Source: a virus. Taken from it: 57,578 nucleotides of DNA. Location: positions 1 through 57,578 of IMG/VR virus record IMGVR_UViG_3300019752_000009. One strand, given 5' to 3'. The notes under the pieces are model-generated. The model ran no database searches. It saw nothing but the letters and a program-made list of their open reading frames with translations, and was not told where the DNA came from. Positions within the stretch are counted from its first letter, which is position 1. The number at the start of each line of letters is the position of its first letter. Shown one piece after another: positions 7,541 through 15,176 of the stretch. Position numbers and translations under genes: made by a program.

Positions 7541-7591
7541 AAGTGTTGACACATACTGCGAACTTAGCTAGAATACTTCTCAACACTTAAG
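7541..7591 (+). promoter_or_regulatory. Operator-framed promoter for the 7622 gene
   Basis: TTGACA (7546-7551), 17 bp, TAGAAT (7569-7574). The half-site AAGTGTTGA (7541-7549) and the full TCAACACTTAAG (7580-7591) reproduce the arrangement at 2774-2826. The leftward cassette starts on the other side at 7501, so repression here could affect both directions. Confidence 0.8.
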
Positions 7592-7621
7592 AAAACAAAC
7601 ACACATAGCGAGAAACAAATT

Positions 7622-8134
7622 ATGCCAACCGCAAACACAGCAGCTTTAAACCCTACACTTGCTAACGTACTCAAAATGAGTCAAGAAGACTACCAAGAAT
7701 CACTAGATCGTGATTATGAAGCAAAGAAAATTCATGATATGCCGTTAACAACAGTTATTGATATTTGTCATGAAACTAGCGACCTTATTAATGAAACTCA
7801 GGTTTTCTTCTTTAACACTGAATCAGGTGAGCTTGACACATTAAATAATAGCACACTTTCAATCAACATGCTCGATGTTAAGGTCGAATCTATTGATACA
7901 TATGACTGTGAAATATATGATGCTGAAATAAATACAATTGAAATCACACATCCTGAACACATCCTAGTGTCAAACTGTGATGATTTTGAAAACATCACGG
8001 ATTTATTGTCACATACTGGTGAATCTTTAAGTGACTGCCATAGTAACTTTGTTAGCTTAACTGGGTTTGATGTGTCACTTGATGAATTTGTAAATGTGTT
8101 TGGAAGTTTATTTGTGATTAAAGGAGAGAAGTAG
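7622..8134 (+). CDS. Hypothetical acidic protein
   Basis: A 170-residue, strongly acidic protein that I do not recognise. Its ATG lies about 40 bp after the operator-framed promoter. The middle is dominated by alternating D, E, I and T (about residues 60-130), which would suit a beta-rich DNA-mimic-like surface, but this is only an impression of composition. It is followed within a few bases by two more small genes (8136, 8318), forming an operon whose expression should be co-ordinated with the 2881/3212 unit through the shared operator. Confidence 0.7.
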   Translation: MPTANTAALNPTLANVLKMSQEDYQESLDRDYEAKKIHDMPLTTVIDICHETSDLINETQVFFFNTESGELDTLNNSTLSINMLDVKVESIDTYDCEIYDAEINTIEITHPEHILVSNCDDFENITDLLSHTGESLSDCHSNFVSLTGFDVSLDEFVNVFGSLFVIKGEK

Positions 8135-8135
8135 A

Positions 8136-8318
8136 ATGAATGTTATTCCAGAAGTTATTATTATTCATGCAACCAGTTTATCAGAGAGTACTGGGGAGAT
8201 TATTTATATCAATTACAGTAATGATGAGTTTGATATTTCTAATGAAGATGATGGTTCAATTGGTTTCTGTGATGGCACTATCACCACCGTAACAGATAGC
8301 GAATGGGTGGTTGAATAA
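8136..8318 (+). CDS. Small hypothetical protein
   Basis: A 60-residue acidic protein, unrecognised, starting behind a perfect AAAGGAGAG site that overlaps the end of the preceding gene. Its stop codon overlaps the next start (TAATG), indicating translational coupling. Alternating hydrophobic and charged residues suggest a small beta fold. No motif supports a function. Confidence 0.65.
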   Translation: MNVIPEVIIIHATSLSESTGEIIYINYSNDEFDISNEDDGSIGFCDGTITTVTDSEWVVE

Positions 8319-8647
8319 TGAGTGTTGGGAGTGAAGCTAAAGATCTAGCTGAAAAAATGAGAGTATTTTGTGATAATCTTGACGACAAGAAAGACTTGGT
8401 TGATTCGATTAAAAAGAATATCGAGATTGTAAGTGGGTTAAAGCCCGATAGCTTAACTCTAGATGTTAATATTGGATGGAATGCGGATGTATGCGAGTAT
8501 CAGTCTAGAGCTGATTTACATGGTAGCCATTTAGATATGAGTGTGATTAAAGGTGCTCTTATTTCTGGAATGAAGGATAAAGTTTATCAGCTTGAAAAGG
8601 AGATTGAGAACGATACAGAGAAGATGAAGGAATTTATTGGTAGTTAG
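8318..8647 (+). CDS. Small hypothetical protein, last of the 7622 operon
   Basis: A 109-residue protein coupled to the previous gene by a one-base overlap. The N- and C-terminal thirds are predicted helical and charged (KDLAEKMRVFCDNL... and DKVYQLEKEIENDTEKMKEF), with a short beta-like middle. This could be a small coiled-coil partner protein. I cannot name a family. A hairpin (ACCCCC/GGGGGT, 8673-8690) without a clear T run follows. Confidence 0.65.
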   Translation: MSVGSEAKDLAEKMRVFCDNLDDKKDLVDSIKKNIEIVSGLKPDSLTLDVNIGWNADVCEYQSRADLHGSHLDMSVIKGALISGMKDKVYQLEKEIENDTEKMKEFIGS

Positions 8648-8729
8648 TTTTTTAGTATTTTAGTTTACACATACCCCCTTAACTGGGGGTTCCTGCGTAA
8701 AAGAGTTAGATAAAACAAATAAATAACTC

Positions 8730-8759
8730 TTGATTTAGATAATACTCACATATTATAAT
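8730..8759 (+). promoter_or_regulatory. Sigma-70-like promoter for the 8822 gene
   Basis: TTGATT (8730-8735), an 18-bp spacer and TATAAT (8754-8759), about 60 bp before the start codon at 8822. Confidence 0.7.
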
Positions 8760-8821
8760 TTAGCACAGAAAATACAAGATGCGACAATGTGCAGTACATA
8801 CAATAAAAGGTAAAACTAAAT

Positions 8822-9562
8822 ATGAATGGTAATAACAAAAGCTACCCCGCACCAAAGCGTTCAATAAAAATGCTAGGGATAGAAATGAATGTAGAGAATT
8901 CCCGCTTAATTGTTCCACACTTAGATGGTAGTGAACGACAAGAAAGCAAGCTAATTAAGAAAGTAAATAACATTATCTCTCAACAACGAGGAGAGAACAA
9001 CAATACTACAATCTATTCTGTACAGCACATCATTTTTAATACCATCAAAGATAGTGGTGTGATTGGTAAGAAGGAATTATTATCACAAACCACTAAAGCA
9101 TCGCAGCGTGTGGTTATCAATCGTGCATTACGTAATATGTTGCAGGACGGATCATTGGTTTATTTGAGCAATGATGGAGAAGTTCAATATAAACTCTCCA
9201 ATCAACAGATGCTGCACAAATATCAACAAGATTTGATAGATAAGGCTGCTGATGGATTCTTCAATCAGAATCTACCGACTGGTGCTGGGAAGTTTAATCT
9301 CAGTGAAAAACAACACAAGTTCCTTGATAAAGCTGTTTATATCGTTGAATCTGCTTACGATTTAGGCGTTATTGGTTTAATAGAAAAGAAAGGGTTGATT
9401 ATTGATATTGAGTTTTCCATTAGTCAGGGGAATTACATTCGTGTTGGTAGTATGTTGAAAGATATTGAGAGTGAAGCTTTAGCTAAAGCAAAAGATAACA
9501 CGGCAAAGAAAATGGATGAAGATAGTCGTGCCTATCAAATTATGAAAAAGAATTACCTTTAA
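8822..9562 (+). CDS. Probable winged-helix DNA-binding protein
   Basis: A 246-residue protein. Residues about 60-125 (IYSVQHIIFNTIKDSG..., KKELLSQT..., VVINRALRNMLQDGSLVYL, then a turn and VQYKLS) have the helix-helix-recognition-helix-wing order of a winged-helix domain. The C-terminal half is helical and may dimerise. It begins an operon with the genes at 9592 and 10126. By position among replication-period genes it could be a transcription regulator or replication initiator-like protein; the fold call is by pattern only and the family is unknown. Confidence 0.55.
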   Translation: MNGNNKSYPAPKRSIKMLGIEMNVENSRLIVPHLDGSERQESKLIKKVNNIISQQRGENNNTTIYSVQHIIFNTIKDSGVIGKKELLSQTTKASQRVVINRALRNMLQDGSLVYLSNDGEVQYKLSNQQMLHKYQQDLIDKAADGFFNQNLPTGAGKFNLSEKQHKFLDKAVYIVESAYDLGVIGLIEKKGLIIDIEFSISQGNYIRVGSMLKDIESEALAKAKDNTAKKMDEDSRAYQIMKKNYL

Positions 9563-9591
9563 TTATTGGTTTAACACAGGAGTTTTAAATT

Positions 9592-10074
9592 ATGAGTGAA
9601 GAAATGAAATACAAACAGATGTTTGGTCGTGGCGTGCGCAATAAAAGTGATATCGCCTTATTGGTTCGTGGTGGCGATTATAAATCGGGTGCTGGATTTT
9701 ATGGTGCTGGCGCATTTGGAGAGCGACGCAACCTAGATGATGATAAGAGAGCTTATCAAGTTATCGCCAGTGGAAAATCGAATAACGATACCAAACACTT
9801 CTGGTATTCACCCACTCAGGAGGAAAATATCAAGAACTCTGGATTGTTCGGATTAACAATTAACTTAAGCGGTAATGTTGTCGATAAAATTAAGATTGAT
9901 CGGGCTAACACATGTATTATTGATGGTAGTGAGTATAAATACACTAAGATGACGAGTAGTGAGGCTCATATGTCGAAATACAAGGATATGATTTATTTAG
10001 GTGAGGGCGTTGAGTTTAGTTTGAATGGTGCCTTGCAGTCTCATTTAGTTTCGGTGGGGAAAACCCGTGCATGA
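9592..10074 (+). CDS. Hypothetical protein with glycine-rich N-terminal half
   Basis: A 160-residue protein with a clear ribosome-binding site (CAGGAG) before ATG 9592. A glycine-rich stretch (RGGDYKSGAGFYGAGAFGER) lies near residues 27-46, followed by a beta-rich second half. I find no family signature. It sits 29 bp behind the winged-helix gene and is probably in the same transcript. Confidence 0.65.
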   Translation: MSEEMKYKQMFGRGVRNKSDIALLVRGGDYKSGAGFYGAGAFGERRNLDDDKRAYQVIASGKSNNDTKHFWYSPTQEENIKNSGLFGLTINLSGNVVDKIKIDRANTCIIDGSEYKYTKMTSSEAHMSKYKDMIYLGEGVEFSLNGALQSHLVSVGKTRA

Positions 10075-10125
10075 GTATTAATCAGCGCGAGTTGACGTAA
10101 TATTATTAACAGAGGAATGCAAGAC

Positions 10126-10671
10126 ATGCCATTAAGAAGCGTACATTTTCTACAAGACGAAAATCAGAGAAATCTCCATCCACCAGAAAGCAATAACTAT
10201 AAATTTACAAGTAACTCAGCTTGTGATTATTACAACCTAGGTGAAGCCAAAGCAAAAGAGGGTAAGACTTGTCGAGTTCCATTTTTGTATTTTGACTTTA
10301 TTCAAAATCTTGAAAGTGACTTAAACGCACTAACATGTTCTGGACACAAGATAGCTTACGCACAGGACGCTGCAAAATGGTTTGCGGTAGGTATGGAGTC
10401 TATACTTGGCTTAAGCGAAGGTTTTGATGATAAGAGATTTATTGATGAAAACGAAAAGTTTTTTTATGGCGCATCGTTTTGTTATACTGGTGCTAATGAT
10501 CGCGTGTATATAGACCCACTTACCTTAATTGCACTGTTTCGAGCTGGGTTGTGTTGTCGGGACAGTCTATCAAAGGAACTTGATGTATCCAGCTATATAG
10601 TTGACGCTATGTTTGATGCTATTCGGAACGGATATGATGACGTAGGGGGGATGCATACATTGATGTTATGA
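10126..10671 (+). CDS. Hypothetical protein
   Basis: A 181-residue protein that I do not recognise. An in-frame ATG at 10117 abuts the AGAGGA site, whereas ATG 10126 has a 10-bp spacing, so 10126 is preferred; the nine-base difference is minor. The protein has several paired cysteines (GLCCRDSLS near the C-terminus) and a helical central part (AQDAAKWFAVGMESILGL). It is the last gene of the 8822 operon. A palindrome ACACCTT-CC-AAGGTGT (10742-10757) lies in the following gap. Confidence 0.65.
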   Translation: MPLRSVHFLQDENQRNLHPPESNNYKFTSNSACDYYNLGEAKAKEGKTCRVPFLYFDFIQNLESDLNALTCSGHKIAYAQDAAKWFAVGMESILGLSEGFDDKRFIDENEKFFYGASFCYTGANDRVYIDPLTLIALFRAGLCCRDSLSKELDVSSYIVDAMFDAIRNGYDDVGGMHTLML

Positions 10672-10741
10672 TTTATCTTAGGGCTGCTTATGTCTCCTGT
10701 AATTTAAAACACAAGGAAATAAAGGTAGTTTGACATAATCT

Positions 10742-10757
10742 ACACCTTCCAAGGTGT
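10742..10757. promoter_or_regulatory. Short perfect hairpin/palindrome in intergenic gap
   Basis: ACACCTT and AAGGTGT are separated by two C. TTGACA occurs just upstream (10730-10735), so the palindrome would lie in the spacer/-10 region of any promoter there; a good -10 is not visible. It may be an operator or a transcript-end hairpin (it is followed by AAAAATA). Confidence 0.35.
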
Positions 10758-10855
10758 AAAAATATAAGTAGTTGATTTTATAGTTAATCATGTGTTCAGT
10801 TGTTAAGTAATAATTGATAACTGAATTATTTGTTACACGATATAAAGGGAAAATA

Positions 10856-11122
10856 ATGGATTACGATAAGGTGGTTGCTGAGCAAGAGCAAATTGATTTA
10901 CTAGAAAATAAAATTGAGGAATTAAAGTACAAAATCGAGGAATTACAATCAAAGCTTATTAGGATTGATGTTAAAACAGACTGTCAATGGACTAAAATTA
11001 CTGAGTTAGGTGATGACGAGATCAGTATGGTGGATGTGAAGCAACTTTTAATTAACGCGCTTAGCAAGAGCCTTAAGCGGAAAGAGTTGATGTTACACGA
11101 ATTATTTGAGGGTACAGATTAG
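10856..11122 (+). CDS. Small coiled-coil protein
   Basis: An 88-residue protein starting at ATG 10856 behind AAAGGGA. The first 40 residues form heptads (EQIDLLENKIEELKYKIEEL) typical of a two-stranded coiled coil; the C-terminal half is helical and charged. Probably a small oligomeric scaffold or partner protein. No family is recognised. It is a single-gene unit with its own strong terminator (11136-11157). Confidence 0.65.
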   Translation: MDYDKVVAEQEQIDLLENKIEELKYKIEELQSKLIRIDVKTDCQWTKITELGDDEISMVDVKQLLINALSKSLKRKELMLHELFEGTD

Positions 11123-11135
11123 ATAGTAAACATAG

Positions 11136-11157
11136 ATCCGCTTCGGCGGATTTTTTA
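11136..11157 (+). terminator. Rho-independent terminator with UUCG loop
   Basis: ATCCGC-TTCG-GCGGAT followed by TTTTTATTT. A textbook terminator. Confidence 0.95.
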
Positions 11158-11186
11158 TTTATCTTAAATTAATTTCAAAACAACTA

Positions 11187-11215
11187 TTGACAACGCGCCT
11201 ACACTCCAATATAAT
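11187..11215 (+). promoter_or_regulatory. Sigma-70 promoter for the 11269 gene
   Basis: TTGACA (11187-11192), 17 bp, TATAAT (11210-11215): a perfect consensus promoter. Confidence 0.92.
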
Positions 11216-11268
11216 TCTATCCAACATGACAAAACAACACATTAACCACTAGCACAAGGAATAACATT

Positions 11269-11961
11269 ATGAGCAATACATGTAAAGAGCAAATGAGAAA
11301 AGTGATTGAACTTAAGCGCGCCCAAATGGCGGTTAAGTTAATCAACGCAAGAATTGCATTGAACACTGTAGCGCACGAAGAGCGTATGCTTGAGAATGAT
11401 ATACGTGCAGAAAAAGAAATATTTCATATAAATAACAATGAAAAGCTAACACCAGCAGGGAAGGCTGCTGAGATAGAGGAAATCAACAAATATCGCTATG
11501 AAGAACCGCTAGATGATAATGAGTCTAACTTAAGACGAAAATACATAGCTGAAGAGCGTTTAGCCGACTTGCTAGATGATTTTGAACTTGATGAGACTCT
11601 AAGTCTAACTGAAATGTTCGCTGAAATTAGCGAACCAGATAACAATAAAGAAGAAGGTTACGCAGCTACAAACCAGCAGCGCGAAGAAGCCAAGGCTAAA
11701 AAAAGTGAGGCGAAAGCGAAACGTTTTGAAGCAATGAGAAAACTGATAGAGGCGCAAAATGGGTTTGATATTGCGGATGCTGAAGCTTTACACAAGTCAA
11801 CCGTTAGTGAATTATATAAAACAGCAAAGGGAACGCGTAAAGGGAAAAGTGATTTTAAGGTGAGCTTAATGGTGGCTAATGATATTTTGCAGCAGCGTTT
11901 AGAAGCTACTAAAGATAAATATAACACCAGCATGTTAGAATTGGAGAAAACAAAAATATAA
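11269..11961 (+). CDS. Long helical/coiled-coil early protein
   Basis: A 230-residue, highly charged, almost wholly alpha-helical protein. Residues 1-75 and 130-230 are rich in A, E, K and R with heptad-like spacing; the centre is acidic. It has one of the strongest promoters of the window and its own terminator (11983-12016), so it is expected to be abundant. No family is recognised. Options include a host-takeover scaffold, a DNA-end or terminal protein, or an anti-defence protein; nothing in the sequence decides between them. Confidence 0.65.
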   Translation: MSNTCKEQMRKVIELKRAQMAVKLINARIALNTVAHEERMLENDIRAEKEIFHINNNEKLTPAGKAAEIEEINKYRYEEPLDDNESNLRRKYIAEERLADLLDDFELDETLSLTEMFAEISEPDNNKEEGYAATNQQREEAKAKKSEAKAKRFEAMRKLIEAQNGFDIADAEALHKSTVSELYKTAKGTRKGKSDFKVSLMVANDILQQRLEATKDKYNTSMLELEKTKI

Positions 11962-11982
11962 TAAGTAGTGCCAACAACCAAT

Positions 11983-12016
11983 AAACCCCGCAATCGAAAG
12001 AACGCGGGGTTTTTAT
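11983..12016 (+). terminator. Rho-independent terminator
   Basis: AAACCCCGC (11983-11991) pairs with GCGGGGTTT (12004-12012) and runs into TTTTT. Confidence 0.93.
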
Positions 12017-12018
12017 TG

Positions 12019-12027
12019 TGCTACAAT
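12019..12027 (+). promoter_or_regulatory. Extended -10 promoter (TGCTACAAT)
   Basis: TG-C-TACAAT directly after the previous terminator and 30 bp before ATG 12057. No convincing -35 is seen, consistent with an extended -10 promoter. Confidence 0.55.
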
Positions 12028-12056
12028 AGCATCACCATTAACTAAAGGTGTCTAAA

Positions 12057-12365
12057 ATGAATGACGGTATTGTGTGTGCAGATAAAGATATTTTATTATC
12101 TATAATCAGAGAACAGTTGGTAGCTAATAACGCCAGTGAATACAGCTTAACTTATCTCCCCGAGGATATTCTTTATAAGCTAATCCAGCGCGGTTTTAGT
12201 TTAATAAAGTCATCAGAGGGATTGGAGATGAAAATTAATGGTATGAAAAAAGAATATCGTATCAGCGGTTATAATATAATTGAAGTTAACAAAGGTAAGG
12301 GGGATTTATATCGATATATAAACGCGATGAATCGTGATGGGATGTGGGAATATTTTAATTACTAA
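12057..12365 (+). CDS. Hypothetical protein, paralogue of the 12912 gene
   Basis: A 102-residue protein that aligns along its whole length with the protein at 12912: ILLSIIREQLVANNASEYSL versus ILLKEIKVQLLVRKANRYGL, then LP..IL..L......I..SSGGL-type segment, a KKEY/KEEY strand, and a shared ending DLYRYI..... versus HLYRFI.... followed by W-x-F. The ATG at 12057 follows AAGGTG; the GTG at 12048 is rejected because it lies within that site. The pair is a recent or functional duplication inside this phage; the function is unknown. Confidence 0.75.
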   Translation: MNDGIVCADKDILLSIIREQLVANNASEYSLTYLPEDILYKLIQRGFSLIKSSEGLEMKINGMKKEYRISGYNIIEVNKGKGDLYRYINAMNRDGMWEYFNY

Positions 12366-12411
12366 GTATCGGATTTTTGCACACTATAAAACTAAATTAA
12401 CCTTGGGTGTA

Positions 12412-12420
12412 TGTTATAAT
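12412..12420 (+). promoter_or_regulatory. Extended -10 promoter (TGTTATAAT)
   Basis: The same nine bases occur at 779-787, 13232-13240 and, reversed, at 53785-53793. It lies 33 bp before ATG 12453. Confidence 0.7.
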
Positions 12421-12452
12421 ATTTATTTAGATAATTTTAAAGATTTGGAAAT

Positions 12453-12902
12453 ATGAAAAAATCATGTGTTAGGTGTGGGTGCGAAAGCTTAAAGGAAAAT
12501 ATACAGGAGAGGCAGATATCCTATAATGAAATTAATTTTAAAACTTTATGTAGATTAAAGAAATGCGGCAGGTGTGGAAGTGAAATAAAAACAAGTGAAT
12601 GCAAGAAGTTTGATAACTTTCATGCAAATAAAGATTATTTCTTTGAATCTGTGAAATGTATAGCTAAAGAAATGAACTGTTCCCCGTTACTATGTAAATT
12701 ATTATCAGTTAGGATTGAAGAGTATTTTGTTTTTAGTGGTAATGTGATTGATGGTGATTTTAATGTGAGTATTGCAGTGGATACGCGTGATAATATGATG
12801 TGTGGTGGATATCGTGATTTATTGGATATGGATAGTCCTATTAAATCTATAGTGATACTATATAGTAGATGTTTCCCAGATTTTTTTTCAATAAAAGGTT
12901 AG
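12453..12902 (+). CDS. Zinc-ribbon protein, YgiT/MqsA-zinc-finger-like
   Basis: A 149-residue protein starting CVRCGCE (Cys 5 and 8), with a second knuckle CGRCGSE at about 38-44. Two C-x-x-C pairs separated by ~30 residues resemble the zinc ribbon of YgiT/MqsA-type antitoxins, but no C-terminal helix-turn-helix is evident. The remaining ~100 residues are unrecognised and contain further cysteines. It lies between the paralogous genes 12057 and 12912, with a 9-bp gap to the latter. Metal binding is likely; a toxin-antitoxin role is not supported. Confidence 0.6.
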   Translation: MKKSCVRCGCESLKENIQERQISYNEINFKTLCRLKKCGRCGSEIKTSECKKFDNFHANKDYFFESVKCIAKEMNCSPLLCKLLSVRIEEYFVFSGNVIDGDFNVSIAVDTRDNMMCGGYRDLLDMDSPIKSIVILYSRCFPDFFSIKG

Positions 12903-12911
12903 GTGTTGTTT

Positions 12912-13214
12912 ATGAGTGATGACTACAAAAGCATTCTGTTAAAAGAAATTAAGGTGCAATTATTGGTAAGGAAAGCTAATAGGTATGGGTTAACCATTCT
13001 TCCTAGCAAGATCTTAGATGAACTACTAAAGATTGATTTTGATATACATAATACATCAGGAGGTTTAGTGTTTGAAATTGATGAAATAAAAGAGGAATAT
13101 ACTGTGGGTGATAATGGGAAAATATCGCTTGTTAAGCAGGACCATGGTCACTTATACAGGTTTATAGAGCGGTTAATAGTGAAACATCGGTGGCATGGAT
13201 TCTTTGGTTTATAG
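12912..13214 (+). CDS. Hypothetical protein, paralogue of the 12057 gene
   Basis: A 100-residue homologue of the protein at 12057, as described there. The start at ATG 12912 is chosen over an upstream in-frame TTG (12903) because the ATG matches the paralogue's length and an AGGTG site precedes it. It is co-transcribed with the zinc-ribbon gene. Shared features are an N-terminal helix ending in an LP-x-x-IL motif and a C-terminal [HD]LYR[FY]I segment. Confidence 0.7.
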   Translation: MSDDYKSILLKEIKVQLLVRKANRYGLTILPSKILDELLKIDFDIHNTSGGLVFEIDEIKEEYTVGDNGKISLVKQDHGHLYRFIERLIVKHRWHGFFGL

Positions 13215-13231
13215 TTATATGTGTGGCACTG

Positions 13232-13240
13232 TGTTATAAT
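13232..13240 (+). promoter_or_regulatory. Extended -10 promoter (TGTTATAAT) for the clamp gene
   Basis: Extended -10 element 30 bp before the GTG start at 13270. No good -35 is visible. Confidence 0.7.
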
Positions 13241-13269
13241 GGATGTTTAGGTTTAAGTAAGGTGTAAAT

Positions 13270-14412
13270 GTGAAAGACGAACTAATTAAAACCATCTCAA
13301 TGTTATTAGCTGGGATACCTAATAGAAAATCTGAGCGCGAGGCAACAGTCCTTCATATACAATGTAAAAGTACATTGATTGATCTAGCTGTTGAATACAA
13401 TGGTTCAATTGTTAAAACCTATTTAGATACAGATGGGGTTTTTATAGGTTTTACAGGTGGTCAGGTTAATGCTTTTGATTTTATGTATTATTTGCGACAT
13501 GCTGAGGATGTGTGTAGGTTTATTAAGGAGTTGCAGTATTTAAATAATCCACTACAAGATAACAATGTATTACCACCTGAATACAATAAAAAAACAATGT
13601 CGAAATTTAACTTAAGTGTTACAGAATTACTTGGAAAGCTTAACTTGTGTTATCGGTTGATGGGTAAGGATGATGTGCGTGGTTACTTGAACGGCATGGC
13701 TTTTGAGATTAAGGATAAAATACTGTATTTTATTGCTACAACAGGGCAAATACTTGGAAGAGTTGAGGTTTGCAAGTTAACTGAAAAAAATGAAGATGAT
13801 ATTTTTATTGTACCTCATCATGTTATTGAAAAGTTGGTTAGGTTACTTAAGAGTATGGAAGGTCACGAGATTGTATCGGTTGTAATGTATCGAGATAAGT
13901 TAGTGTTTGAATCTGATAAATTCACATTAACCTCTGGTTATGTTGATGCTAATTTTCCAGAGTATGAGCGCGTACTTCGCACACAAGACGAGTCGGCTTT
14001 AGTGTTAAAGTTAGAAACAAAGGAGTTAAAAGAAGCTATCAAAAAAGTTAGCATTGATTATGCTAAACTAAAAGTAGAAAAAGATGTTCGTCTTCATAAA
14101 ATACTGAAAATTGATTATTATAAGAGTCAATTAATTCTGCAAACACATAATGATTTTTTATTTGCAGAGCAAGGAATTCTTGATAAAGAATTGCACTATA
14201 ACGTGGTTAACCCTGAAATTGTGATAGAGGATCTATGCATGGGTACAGGTGATGTTAGTATTGGGTTTGATATTAATTTGCTTGGTAAAGTTTTACAAGG
14301 GATTAAGCTTGAAGAAATAACAGTATCTTTTCTAACAGGTGCTGATGGATTAATGATTACATTTGATGCTGATTATGATAATCAGTTTGTAGTTATGCCA
14401 TGTAGGTGTTAA
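13270..14412 (+). CDS. dnaN: DNA polymerase sliding clamp (beta-clamp / DnaN-like)
   Basis: The 380-residue length and order match the three-domain bacterial beta clamp. Residues about 125-165 read LNLCYRLMGKDDVRGYLNGMAFEI...LYFIATTGQILGRVEV-like, matching the second-domain consensus '..A...DDxRxxLNGxxxE....L...ATDGxxLA'. The C-terminus ends in MPCRC, close to the MPMR-type clamp ending. GTG start with AAGGTG. A clamp tethers a replicative polymerase to DNA as a ring, yet no polymerase, clamp loader or primase is encoded in this window. It must serve a host polymerase or one encoded elsewhere. Confidence 0.85.
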   Translation: MKDELIKTISMLLAGIPNRKSEREATVLHIQCKSTLIDLAVEYNGSIVKTYLDTDGVFIGFTGGQVNAFDFMYYLRHAEDVCRFIKELQYLNNPLQDNNVLPPEYNKKTMSKFNLSVTELLGKLNLCYRLMGKDDVRGYLNGMAFEIKDKILYFIATTGQILGRVEVCKLTEKNEDDIFIVPHHVIEKLVRLLKSMEGHEIVSVVMYRDKLVFESDKFTLTSGYVDANFPEYERVLRTQDESALVLKLETKELKEAIKKVSIDYAKLKVEKDVRLHKILKIDYYKSQLILQTHNDFLFAEQGILDKELHYNVVNPEIVIEDLCMGTGDVSIGFDINLLGKVLQGIKLEEITVSFLTGADGLMITFDADYDNQFVVMPCRC

Positions 14413-14418
14413 TTTTGT

Positions 14419-14436
14419 GGGAGGGGTTGCCCTCCC
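14419..14436 (+). terminator. G/C-rich hairpin after the clamp gene
   Basis: GGGAGG (14419-14424) pairs with CCTCCC (14431-14436), followed by TGTATTTT. The T run is weak, so it may attenuate rather than end transcription into 14460. Confidence 0.5.
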
Positions 14437-14459
14437 TGTATTTTAAGTAAAGGAAAAGT

Positions 14460-15176
14460 ATGGAAGATTTAAATAAACAAGTTCAAGTATTGAAAGGCGC
14501 AAAAATAACAAGTGCTACGGGGGTTGAAGATGGTAGTCGAGAGTTAAAATTATTCACAGCTTGCTTTAAAGAACTGACAGTAGCAGCATTAGGTAATAGT
14601 GACGAGATAGATAATATTGAAAATCAAGCTGTTTTAGTTGGTAGTGTTATTGACGATATCACCATCAGGTTTGATGCTTATAGAAGCAGACGCTGGTTTT
14701 TCTTGGAAATTAAAATTATTGATCAACCGTTAGTTGTAATTAGGTTTTGCACAGTGGTCGGTGATGGTGGTTTAAAATTAACCTTGCGAGATGAAAAACA
14801 AATTGTAACAGATTTTGCAAACAAGCACTTCACGCTTGATACTAGCATGGCATTTTCACCTTATAGTGTAGATAGTAAAAAATGTGTGTTCAGGAAAAAT
14901 ATCAGCGGGTTAGACTTTGAGTTTACCTATCTATTCACTGATAATAAGTACAAGGGTGTGGTAAAGATGCTTAAGAATGAGATTGATGGTATTCCTACAC
15001 TAGATAAGAATATCAGGATATCTCGAATAAATCCATACACTTACTTTGACAATTACAAGGTGTTAGGAGAATCTGTTGACCGATATATTACTGATAAGAA
15101 AAGTGATAAATATAAAGTGTTTCATGATGATCTAACCGAATACTTTAATGGTGCTTTTGATAAAAAGGATGGGTAA
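14460..15176 (+). CDS. Hypothetical protein downstream of the clamp
   Basis: A 238-residue mixed alpha/beta protein, unrecognised, with an AAAGGAAAAG site before ATG 14460. Its stop codon is directly followed by the next start (TAA ATG at 15174-15179), so it is coupled to the gene at 15177. By position behind the clamp it could be a replication or late-transcription accessory protein (clamp-dependent late transcription is known in T4), but there is no sequence support for that. Confidence 0.7.
   Translation: MEDLNKQVQVLKGAKITSATGVEDGSRELKLFTACFKELTVAALGNSDEIDNIENQAVLVGSVIDDITIRFDAYRSRRWFFLEIKIIDQPLVVIRFCTVVGDGGLKLTLRDEKQIVTDFANKHFTLDTSMAFSPYSVDSKKCVFRKNISGLDFEFTYLFTDNKYKGVVKMLKNEIDGIPTLDKNIRISRINPYTYFDNYKVLGESVDRYITDKKSDKYKVFHDDLTEYFNGAFDKKDG

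Noticed and set aside
12453-12902. Complete MqsA-type antitoxin
   Set aside because: Only the zinc ribbon is similar; there is no helix-turn-helix and no mRNA interferase partner.
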